From Lactuca virosa (taxonomy: Eukaryota; Streptophyta; Magnoliopsida; Asterales; Asteraceae): a stretch of 64,000 bases of DNA. A program made the position numbers and the translations under genes. The DNA is taken from assembly GCA_928212115.1 (NCBI GenBank), contig CAKMRJ010005745.1, forward strand, positions 217,835,563-217,899,562, written 5' to 3'. Shown one piece after another: positions 1-9,309 of this stretch (positions are counted from its first letter, which is position 1; every line of letters begins with the position of its first letter). The notes under the pieces were generated by a model, which had not been told where the DNA came from, searched no databases, and saw only the letters and a program-made list of their open reading frames with translations.

Positions 1-1190
1 GCCTCCTGATGTCGCGTGTCCGAACCCCTCGCTGCTGCGTGTCCCTTCTCGGCCATCCTTCGTATTTCCCCTCCTATAAATAGGAGCCTTGCGAGATTAC
101 CCGGGGAAAATGGGAAAATGACCATTTTCACCCCCCTTTTCTATATTTTCATTATTTTGATATCCCCCAAAGCCCCGGGATTATTTTCAACGCCCGAAAC
201 ACGCCCCGAAGTGCCCGAAGACCCGGAAAATTTATCTTTTCAGTTTTGAAGCCCAACCCTCGCAGGGCCCGGTTTTTCAAGAAAACTCCCGGTTTTCAAC
301 GACGAAAGTCATATTTAGAGCTGAAGTGCTGCCCTAATTACTATTTTGACCCCCGGTTATTTCACGGTGAGTTTAATACATAGGAACAATTGTATGTTAT
401 GTGTTATATGTGCTATGTGATTTTCCATGTTATCATCTCGAGTTGTTGTTTCCGCTATTTTTATAGCAAGGCTGTACCTCTGACTTGAAGTGTATGACAT
501 AGGCATCACTTGGGTATTGGTATGAACCGTTGACCATGAAGTGTATGATATAGGCATCACTTTGGCTTCGGTAGTATGCTAAGATAAGGCTGAAAGCCTA
601 AATATTCTAGCAAAATAATATTCCTGAGTATTTTCTGTGCCATTTGTGCTGAAACTTTATTGATTTTATATCTAGTATGGAAATTGTTATGTCTCATTGA
701 TTGATATGGAAAAGCTTTTAGCATTATGCCTTTGTTGTTCCTTGATCCTCTTTGCCTCTGTCATATTGAAGTATATATATGGCATAACGTTATATTGTAT
801 CTATTATTGAACTCACTAAGCGTCATCGCTTATCCTCTCAATGTTTAACAAATTTTGCAGGATATAAGTAACCAGTGTAGTCATATACCGTTGAAAGGTT
901 TAGAATAATTGTAATATTACTTTTGTATTTAGGGATCATGTTTGTATAAATTTACAATATCCTGGGTAGTTATGTAAAATATTAAAACATAGTCGGTTTG
1001 TATCCAATCTTTTGTAATCACTTTATCAATGTAAGATAATGTTTTATAAATATGCATGTAGCATGTTTTGGAGTAACTTTATTGTCTAGTATGAAAGTTT
1101 AGAAAGGGGTTCTTTCACTCTATGAGGGTGGAATCCTGCCATTGTGTCTGTGCGAGAATAGGGGTATGAGGAATATATGAAAAACTTAAG
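1..1190 (+). repeat. LTR-like segment of an unassigned retrotransposon (window edge)
   Basis: This stretch has no credible gene but is organised like the downstream half of a plant LTR. There is a TATA box (tataaatag) near 77 and then a C-rich transcribed leader. A consensus splice donor (cacg|gtgagt) lies at 367, the motif attgaactcactaagc near 806, and an acceptor (ttttgcag|gata) ends at 860. The donor, complement and acceptor order matches the other LTRs in the window. The outer ends are not visible, so family and borders are unknown. The small ORF at 16-249 lies in the leader and resembles no known protein. Confidence 0.45.
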
Positions 1191-1194
1191 TGTA

Positions 1195-1640
1195 TGAAAG
1201 TAAATATCGAAGCTTAAATATAGTAGTCACGGTTATGATGGTATCATAAAATACTCCTATAGTATTTTAAATTTTATGTTTGGTTCTCAAGTTTATGGGG
1301 TTGGTAAATTTTTAGATTTGTTGCCCACTACGACTATTACTAAGCGTATGCTAGTCACCTCTCGAATAAATAGTTGATCAGGCTATATTCATTCGAGACC
1401 TGATTACATACTCTCAGACGTACTCGTAGTGCTCAACGTATCTTTAATAATTTTGTTTTGTTTTTATTACAACATTGTACTAGTACGTATGTATGCATGT
1501 ATACTTTTTATAAAACTATTATGATATTTTAAAAAAAGTATAACTCTTGGTCAGAGTATTTTAGTCTCATTGTATTTATAGTTGTATATCGTATGGTTCG
1601 ATATACTTAGTTCACTATAAACAATGCTCTGATACCAATC
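1195..1640 (-). other. 5' untranslated leader and primer-binding site of a minus-strand family A Ty3 element
   Basis: Read on the minus strand, the bases next to the LTR at 1641 give ttggtatcagagc (about 1625-1638). This is the tRNA-iMet primer-binding site typical of Tekay-type elements. The next bases match the leader of the plus-strand family A element downstream of 41951, including the shared stretches tttatagtgaact and actataggagtatttt. Homology stops near 1195, before any gag, so the rest of that element is missing or has been replaced by the segment at 1-1190. Confidence 0.7.
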
Positions 1641-3890
1641 TGTCACACCCCAAACTTGAATGGCGGAAACATTCGGGGGCGGAGGACATCATGTACAATA
1701 TCATAACAATTGAATAGTAAAGAAAGTAAACACAACCATCACATACGTAATTGAAAAAGTTACATCATTGTAAGCGTTTACGTGTTTAAAAGTCAATTAC
1801 AATATGATGTCAAAAGTTTTGTTTAACGCCCTAGCGTCAAATCTTCAAAAGCTGTTGATAATCCGTTTTACTGGTTTCCTGAGAATACAAGTTATTTGAG
1901 AAAAAGTGTCAACAATTAAGTTGGTGAGTTCATAAGCATTTGTATAAATAAATATATTCCATTCAATGAGATGAAATCACATTGGTTTTCAGAAAATCCG
2001 ATATTTTCTATAAGATGAGTTGCAATTCGTTTGTTTATAAAAATGAGAGTGTTTATCCCGGAAAATCCTATATTTTCCATAAAACTGAACTGTAGTCTTT
2101 TTTACGTTTCCAAGACCGAAAGATACAAGTATATATGCCATACTTAGTTTAATAACATGTATTTTTATTTGTGAATAAAACCGTTTGAAGAGCTGGGTAT
2201 TTACGTAAAATAAGCGTACTATTGATTTCACGTAAAAATAATGTATTGTCGTTTATCATGTGAGGTTTTATAACCGTGCTGAAAATGAATTGCCCGCCTC
2301 GACGTTCTTCAGGTGTCGAAAATATATGACGTTTGTCACCCATAACCTGCCGGTCGTGCTGTAGCTAACAGTCAGGGTGCGGGATCATCAGTCCCGTATA
2401 GATCTATACACAAGTATCACGCTCTCCGGGAGGAGATTCTGTTTATAAAACATGACTTCCATGGATACCTTTGGTAGGCACGATGAAGACGAATGACTCA
2501 TAAATTTCTAACGAGACACGTGTTTTGTTAATGAAAATATTCATGCATGAAACTGATACCCATTTCATCATATTTAATATGTATATAAAAATAACCGTAT
2601 TTTTATATAATCGTTTCTTTGCCCTGAAAGATAAAATAATGTGAATATTTCTCAAACTATACCTATTATAGTTTAAAAGGGTATTGTTTTGTTGAAAATG
2701 ATAATCGTTTCGTTTTAACATGTTTTGCAAAAAACGTTTGTAATTTGGTAATAACATTATGTCGCATGGTTGATATTCTTACGTAAAAGATATTTAAACG
2801 TGATAAAATATAAACCATAATTTGTATATTAACACAAGCCTCTTGTGTTTTACTTGTATTCTCCCCCCTTAAAACATAGAAAAAGTTATGAAAATGTAGG
2901 GGTATGAACTCACCTTGAGTGTGTTAGCCGTTTTGATAACGGGATAGAAGATGGTGAACTTCGATTTAGAACACGTAACAATAGCCGTATCCTAATGTTT
3001 AAACACATATTAATGTGTGATTATGATGATAAAAGTTATAAGATGGTTGTGAAAACCCAAGGTTTCTATAGAAAACTTACCAAAACTTATAGATATATGG
3101 AAGCAAAATGGTCTCCTGGAGTTGTTTGTTCTTGAGATGAAAGGGAGTGAGTTTGCTACTTGAGAGTAAATGGAAGGAAAAATGCTTGCAATTTGAGAGA
3201 GAAATGAAAGTGTTTTCGTTACTGGAGGTGAATAATGAAAGGGTTTTCTATTGAGGTATCTTAAGTAGGAAGTAAATATGAGGAGGTGATGTGAGGTTTT
3301 CGTTGGTAACTTAATCAAATCACATTGGGAAACTGAATTTAGGATAAGATATGAGATATTTAGGAGTGTTTACTATCAAGTTGCAAGTGTTTACTCCCCA
3401 AAAGAGAGTTTACTCCCCACCATGAAGGTGTTTTCGACCAACATGACCGAAATCACCCCAATCACCCTCAAAAGGGAGATTTCGGTCTTAATGAACCCAA
3501 AAGATGGGTTTACGGTCTACTTGGTTTGTGTTTTCGGCCATAGTGGGTTTCAAGCCATGGGTTCACGGTCCTATGTGAGTCCATGGAGGAGTTTTCGGCC
3601 ATAGGTGACTTCAAACTCAAGAATAGAATGTCTAAAGTCGAATTCACTGTACCATGTAATTAATTTGACTTTTGTTGACCCATTTTACTCCTTAATGTTT
3701 TGGTTAACTTGCATTAGCTTATTATAACTTAAACTAACATGGGTTATCACCACACATACTTAAATAAAACCCATACAAGTATGGTTCATGAAATTCGTAT
3801 TTCTATTGCATCAAATTACATTGTGAATCTACCGGTACGTGGTTGAAGTTTTAGACCTGGTTTGTTCTAGGAAAAATTACAGTTGTGACA
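1641..3890 (-). repeat. LTR of family A Tekay-type Ty3 element (shared between two internal regions)
   Basis: On the minus strand the LTR runs from TGTCACAACT at 3890 to GGGTGTGACA at 1641, about 2.25 kb. A primer-binding site lies outside its 3' end (1625-1638). A polypurine tract with an integrase ORF lies outside its 5' end (3891 onward). It therefore serves as the 3' LTR for the pol at 3945-6958 and as a 5' LTR for the leader at 1195-1640. On the minus strand it holds a putative leader intron: donor AG|GTGAGTTCATA starting at 2913, complementary tatgaactcacc at 1923-1934, and acceptor ttgtattctcag ending at 1879. Several short ORFs within it are not genes. Confidence 0.8.
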
Positions 3891-3920
3891 TCATCCCCTC
3901 GTTAGAGAGAATTTCGTCCT
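3891..3920 (-). other. Polypurine tract of family A element
   Basis: Minus-strand purine-rich run (gaggggatga) directly abutting the LTR start. It would prime plus-strand DNA synthesis. The same tract precedes the 3' LTR of the plus-strand copy at about 47755-47769. Confidence 0.7.
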
Positions 3921-3944
3921 GAATTTTGAACTTTAAGTAGAATT

Positions 3945-5357
3945 TCAAGTATTGGGGAAAAGATGTGGATATTTCTGTTTCATTTGATCTTCCCGTTCCC
4001 ATGCGAACTCAGGTCCTCGTTTAACATTCCAGCGGACCTTAACTATTGGTATGCGACTCTGTTTTGTTCTCTTAACTTCTCTATCCAAGACTTCTACGGG
4101 TTCTTCCACAAAGTGTAAACTCTCGTTAATCTCGATTTCATCCAGTGGAATAACTAGAGTTTCAACTGACAAACATTTTTTGAGATTGGACACGTGGAAG
4201 GTAGGGTGTATGTTACGAAGTTCTTGAGGTAGTTGGAGTTTATAAGCTACAAGACCAATCCTTGCGAGGATTTCAAATGGTCTGATGTACCTTGGATTTA
4301 GTTTTCCACGTTTTCCGAAGTGTATCATGCCCTTCCTGGGCGAGACCTTTAACAGAGCACGGTCGCCAACCTGAGATTCCAAGGGTTTTCGTCTCTTGTC
4401 TGCGTAGCTCTTTTGTCGATCTCGATAGGCTTTCAGTCGTTCACGAATTTGAACAATCTTTTCGGTCGTTTCCCTGATGATCTCCAGGCCAGTGAGAGTG
4501 CTGTCAGGGACTTGTCCCTTTGCTAGTTGTGTGTTATCCACTTCCGCCCAGCACAAAGGTGATCTGCACTTGCGGCCATAGAGAACTTCGAATGGAGCAA
4601 GTTCGATGCTAGTGTGAGAGCTATTGTTGTATGAGAATTCAAAAAGGGGTAAATGGACATCCCAAGCTTTACCAAAGTCTATCACACAAGCTCTCAACAT
4701 ATCCTCCAATGTGTGGATAGTTCTTTCACTCTGCCCGTCGTTCTGTGGGTGGTAGGCTATACTCATGTCCAACCTAGTTCCCAGGGATTTTTGCAGTGAC
4801 TACCAGAACTGTGAAGTGAATCTACTATCACAGTCGGAGATAATGGATATTGGGACTCCATGCAGTCGTACGATTTCTTTGATGTATGTTCTGGTCAGCT
4901 TCTCCAATTTGTCCGCCTCTTTTATTGGTAGGAAGTGCGCAGACTTGGTTAACCTATCAACAATCACCCAGATGGTGTCGACTCCACCTGTCGTCTTGGG
5001 TAACTTGGTGATGAAGTCCATGGTTATCCGTTCCCACCTCCACTCGGGTATCTCTGGTTGTTGTAGTAAACTTGAGGGCTTTTGGTATTCTACCTTTACT
5101 TTGGCACAAGTCAGACACTTGCCCACGTAGGTAACAATTTCTGCTTTCATGTTCGGCCACCAATACAATTTCTTAAGGTCCAGATACATCTTGTCTGAAC
5201 CTGGATGAATAGAGTATCGAGTCTTGTGTGCTTCGTTCATGACAATTTCTCTGAATCCACCAAACTTCGGTGTCCAGATCCGATTCATGAGATAACGAAC
5301 TTCGTCACCCTTGATTTCTAAGTTTTTATCCATTCCTCTTAGGGTTTCACCGGTCAC
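3945..5357 (-). pseudogene. Integrase with GPY/F module and chromodomain, family A Ty3 (decayed)
   Basis: The product would be the retroviral-type integrase that inserts the element's cDNA into chromosomes. On the minus strand the order is: an HHCC zinc-binding region (HPGSDKMYLDL, CLTCAK); the catalytic core (MDFITKLPK, IWVIVDRLTKSAHF, ISDCDSRFTSQFW, YHPQNDGQSERTI); the GPY/F-like region (GKRGKLNPRYIRPFE); and a C-terminal chromodomain-like tail (IPIVKVRWNVKRGPEFAWE). Chromodomain plus tRNA-Met priming points to the Tekay/Del chromovirus clade. A stop codon after SRFTSQFW, near 4797, splits the frame into 3945-4772 and 4800-5357, and RNase H lies upstream after another stop. Not functional. 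Confidence 0.88.
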
Positions 5358-6565
5358 GTTGTCTGGTTTCAGGGCCTCTAATTGAGCTTATTTGATTTGT
5401 GTTGATAGATGGGAATGGATAGTCATGGTTATTGTTTTTACCCTGCGACCCGAGTACTCTTTACGACTGAGGGCATCTGCTACTACATTGGCTTTACCGG
5501 GATGATAACGAATTTCGCATTCGTAGTCATTGAGTAGTTCTACCCATCGTCGTTGTCTCATATTCAGCTCCTTCTGATCAAATATGTGTTGAAGACTTTT
5601 GTGGTCTGTAAAGATGGTGCACTTTGTACCGTAGAGGTAGTGACTCCAGATCTTTAGAGCAAACGCTATTGCTCCCAGTTCAAGGTCATGAGTAGTGTAG
5701 TTGACCTCGTGAGTTTTTAGTTGTCGTGAGGCATAGGCGATAAACTTTCCTCGTTGCATAAGTACACATCCCAGTCCTTGATTGGATGCATCGCAGTATA
5801 CAACGAAGTTTTTTGTCCCTTTAGGAAGAGACAGAATAGGCGCGCTGCACAGAGCTTGCTTTAGAGTTTGGAATGCAGTGTCTTGTTTCTCTCCCCAGCT
5901 GAAAGTTACACCCTTCTGAGTCAGGATAGTAAGTAGTTTAGCTATCCTTGAGATGTTTTGTATGAACCTGCGGTAATACCTAGCGAGGCCAAAGAATTGG
6001 CGGATTTCCGTTGGCGTTTTTGGTGCTGACCAGTTCTTGGTTGCTTTAATTTTGAAGGGGTCCACATGTATTCCTTCTTCACTGACCACGTAACCTAGGA
6101 AATCTACTTTCCGGATCCAAAATTCGCGTTTTGAGAACTTCGCATAAAGCTTTTCCGCTCGCAATGTTTCTAAGATCTGTCTAAGGTGCTGACTATGCTC
6201 ATTCTCTCTTTGCGAGTAAATGAGTATATCGTCTATGAACACAATTACGAATTTATCTAGGAAAGGACAGCATACCCTGTTCATCAAGTCCATGAACACT
6301 GCTGGTGCATTGGTTAGTCCGAAGGGCATCACTACAAATTCGTAGTGACCATAACGCTTTCAGAATGCCGTTTTGGGAACGTCGCTTTCCTGGACTCGTA
6401 ATTGGTGATATCCGGATCTCAGGTTGATCTTTGAAAAGTATTTTTCTCCTTGGAGTTAATCGAACAAGTCGTCTATTCACGGTAGTGGGCATCGGTTCTT
6501 AATGGTGAGCTTGTTTAGTTCGCGATAGTCGATGCACATTCAAAACGATTCATCCTTCTTCTTTA
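5358..6565 (-). pseudogene. Reverse transcriptase and RNase H, family A Ty3 (decayed)
   Basis: Together these domains would copy the element RNA into DNA. RT palm motifs are visible on the minus strand: MMPFGLTNAPAVFMDL, then the catalytic FIDDILIYS box, then FLGYVVSEEGIHVDP and RQFFGLARYYRRFIQ. RNase H follows with VVYCDAS, YASRQLKTHEVNY, TDHKSLQH and HPGKANVVADALSR. A stop separates it from the integrase frame (near 5388). The N-terminal RT portion at 6333-6565 is out of frame and contains stops. The sequence is close to the family A copy at 44544-46640 but clearly older. Part of the pol of the LTR at 1641-3890. Confidence 0.88.
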
Positions 6566-6672
6566 CGAACAGGACTGGTTAGTTCCTAGCCCAAGGTTAA
6601 GAACAGGCCTAAGAACAGGACTGGTCAGCACCAAAAACGCCAACGAACAGGCCTAAGAACAGGACTGGTCGA
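6566..6672 (+). other. Rearranged filler segment inside the pol remnant
   Basis: A scrambled interval. A 26-nt stretch (6601-6626) recurs at 6645-6670. Between the copies, 6621-6645 is an exact inverted copy of 6009-6033 from the same pol. Such locally templated filler is typical of error-prone break repair. Confidence 0.75.
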
Positions 6673-6958
6673 ATGAATCCCTTACTGATTAGTTCGTTTA
6701 GTTGGCTGGATAATTCCTACATCTCAGCTAGGGCTAGACGATACGGTGATTTGGCTACTGGGGTACCTCCAGGAATAAGATCGATTCTAAATTTGACCTG
6801 TCACGTAGGAGGTACTCCTGGAAGATCCTCAGGAAATACGTCAGGAAAATTACAAACTTCAGGAATACTCTTGAGGTCTTTCACTTCTTGCTTTTCATCC
6901 ACGACATGTGCCAAGAATACGTGGTATTCTTTGCGTAGGTATTTTCGAGCCTTGGCAC
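6673..6958 (-). pseudogene. Protease-RT linker of the family A element (decayed, ends at a breakpoint)
   Basis: Minus-strand translation gives the linker between protease and RT seen intact at 44815-45060: a RKYLRKEYHVFLAHVVDE-like start, then FPDVFPEDLPGVPP, then a RIDLIPGGTPVAKSPYRLA-like stretch with in-frame stops. The order within the element is correct, so this continues the pol at 5358-6565 across the rearranged filler. At about 6958 it stops and plus-strand family B RT begins, with a few shared bases (ttgg) at the joint. Gag, protease and the true 5' LTR of this copy are absent. A long plus-strand ORF over this region is mostly antisense. Confidence 0.75.
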
Positions 6959-7852
6959 CACCAGAGATGCATGAGTTGTCTACGCAGCATCAGGATCTGC
7001 TAGACAAGGAATTTATTCGGCCGAGCAGTTCTCCATGGGGAGCACTGATCATGTTCGTTAAAAAGAAGGACATACCACACAGGATGTGCATTGACTACCG
7101 AGAGTTGAATAAGCTAACGGTGATGAACCGTCACCCACTCCCGAGGAATGGCGATTTATTTGACCAGCTCCAGGGTGTATCTTGGTTTTCCAAGATTGAT
7201 TTGCGGTCAGGGTACCGTTAGATCAGGTTCAGGGATGATGATGTGCAGAAGACAACCTTCAGGACTCATTATGGTCATTACAAGTTCGTGGTAATGCCAT
7301 TCGGGCTCACTGATGCATCAGCGGCGTCCATGGATCTCATGAACCGGGTTTACAAGCCGATGTTGGATCGGTCAGTGCTAGTGTTCATAGATGATATTCT
7401 TGTCTACTATAGGACTAAGGAGCAACACGGGGATCATTTGCGAGAGGTTTTGGAGACCCCGAGGAGAGAGAGGTTGTATGCTGAATTCTACAAATGTGAG
7501 TTCTGGTTGCACAAGGTGCAGTTCTTGGGGCACATTGTCAACCAAAAATGTATATTGGTCGACCTGGTCAAGATTAAGGTTGTGATGAGGTAGAAAACTA
7601 CAATAGCGTCATCAGAGATTTGAAGCTTTTTGGGTCTCACAGGTTATTATCGGAGATTTATCCAAGATTTCTCCAATATTGTTTTGCTATTATCCCGCCT
7701 AACAAAGAAGCCTGATCAGCAGTTGGCTTTTGAGACTCTAAGGCAGAGATTGTGCAAGCCCCCAATTCTCGCGCTTCCCCAGGGTATGGATGATTTTGTG
7801 GTTTATTGTGATGCTTCTATATCAGGTTTGGGAGATGTTCTTATGCAGAGGG
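6955..7852 (+). pseudogene. Reverse transcriptase, family B Tekay-type Ty3 (5'-truncated, decayed)
   Basis: Plus-strand RT begins abruptly at APPEMHELSTQ and continues with FVKKKDIPHRMCIDYRELNK, FDQLQGVSWFSKIDLRSGY, VVMPFGLTDASAASMDLMN, the catalytic FIDDILVYY box and GYYRRFIQDFSNI. It then enters RNase H (VVYCDASISGLGDVLMQR), where a hAT element interrupts it at 7853. Stops and frameshifts lie near 7220 and 7593. No gag, protease or 5' LTR of this copy exists to the left; the element was cut off at the junction with the minus-strand family A remnant. The rest resumes at 8818 and again at 18284. Confidence 0.88.
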
Positions 7853-8809
7853 CAGGGGCGGAACACGAGCAATATAAATACGGGGGCCAAAACATAGACA
7901 TATCCATATTTTTTTCTAGATGAAGGCATACTCTAATCAATGTAATTTCGTATATAATTAATAGTTCACTATAAAAAAACAGTTGCTCTCATGACTGATA
8001 TCCAAATGGCAAACTGATACATTTCTAGTTTATATAACTTCATGTTATAATAAAAATATTAATATAAATATAAAAACAAACATTAAGTTAAAATTAAATA
8101 AAATATTACATATGTTGTAGAGGTTTATATTGAAAAACTAATTAAAATAAACATAAAAGACTATACTAATCAACGTTGAGGATTGACAACATTTAAAAGA
8201 AAACAGAAATAGTACATTAGAAGACTAGGAGAAAGAAATAAAAATTAGTTCAAGTATTATTGTGATGCTGGGAAGTTTTCCAGAGGCTATCCTCAAATAC
8301 AATTAAATAATAAATTAAAAGTAATACTAGTGGACAAAACCAAAAAGAAGAAAAGTGAACAAAAGTACAACTCAAAAGTCAAAAAGCATTACCTTCATTA
8401 CATTCATCCCCATGGTTGCAAAATAGAACCAGACGGAGATGGTGATTGTGGAGGCTGTAAGTGCGTGAGCCGTAAGCACGATCCATGAAGATGAACGACA
8501 GAGTGAGAGCAAAGAGTGGAGGATATGTGATCGACCAGATCCCATTTGAAGCAACGATTATATGGAATAGCGAGTTACCCGGTTATTGGATGCATTCTCT
8601 TTTTCTCCTGTTTGATTTCTTTATGTTTATATTCTTATAATCACGGAATCGATTCGTAAATCTTAAATTGGTATCTGTTTCGAAAATCCAGGGATGCCAA
8701 TACAGTACTTATCTTTAAGTAACAAATTAATTTATAAAAAATTCAATATTACAAGGCTAAAAACCAGGGGGGCATGGCCCCTCCTGGCCCCTTAAGGGAT
8801 CCGCCACTG
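7853..8809. mobile_element. Non-autonomous hAT element
   Basis: 957 bp inserted in RNase H of the family B element. The left end is CAGGGGCGGA and the inverted right end is CAGTGGCGGA. Flanks are 8-bp duplications, gcagaggg (7845-7852) and gcagaagg (8810-8817), one mismatch apart. Removing it rejoins the RNase H reading frame region (LMQR to VIAYASRQL). The interior is AT-rich with no transposase; the 60-aa minus ORF at 8372-8554 is not recognisable. Confidence 0.85.
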
Positions 8810-8817
8810 GCAGAAGG

Positions 8818-9309
8818 GTAATGTGATTGCTTACGCTTCGAGACAGCTAAAGCCTTATTAGGCGAATTACCTCACGCATGATTTGGAGTTAGGGGAAGTA
8901 GTTTTCGCCCTCAAGATTTGGATGCACTATATGCGTGGGGTCAGGTGTACTATTTACACTAACCACAAGAGTTTGAGGTACCTGATGGATCAACCAAATC
9001 TGAATATACGACAAAGGATACGGTTGGATGTGGTAATGGATTACGATTGTGAGATCCTATACCACCCTAGGAAGGACAATGTGGTGGCCGACACCTTGAG
9101 CCATAAGGCAGTAAGTACTCCTATCGAGGATGTTTGTCTAATGATGGTTATTATTTCACCTTTGTTGGATATGATCAAGAAGGATCAGGTAGAGGGATCG
9201 AAAAAAAGAATCGGAAAGCTGAACGGATCAAAGGACAAATTCCCTTATTTGTCAGAGACAGTCGGGAATTGTTGACTCAGTGTGGTATATTTTGGGTTCT
9301 GAATAGTGG
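8818..9309 (+). pseudogene. RNase H and start of integrase region, family B Ty3 (decayed)
   Basis: Continuation of the RNase H domain after the hAT. Visible motifs are VFALKIWMHYMRGVRCTIYT, NHKSLRYLMDQPNLNIRQR (normally TDHKSL, so an Asp-to-Asn change at a conserved position) and YHPRKDNVVADTLSHK. The sequence then runs into the spacer before the integrase zinc finger (tattttgggttctgaa) and is broken at 9310 by the minus-strand family B element. The host sequence resumes at 18281 with the repeated bases tagtgg. Confidence 0.82.

Noticed and set aside
1625..1640. tRNA-Met sequence match
   Set aside because: Only the last 12-13 nt of tRNA-iMet match and the site adjoins an LTR: a primer-binding site, not a tRNA gene. 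The same applies near 13470, 16860 and 41954.
6673..6950. Plus-strand ORF (first half of 6673-7221)
   Set aside because: Antisense of the minus-strand family A pol; only the part after 6955 is genuine plus-strand RT.
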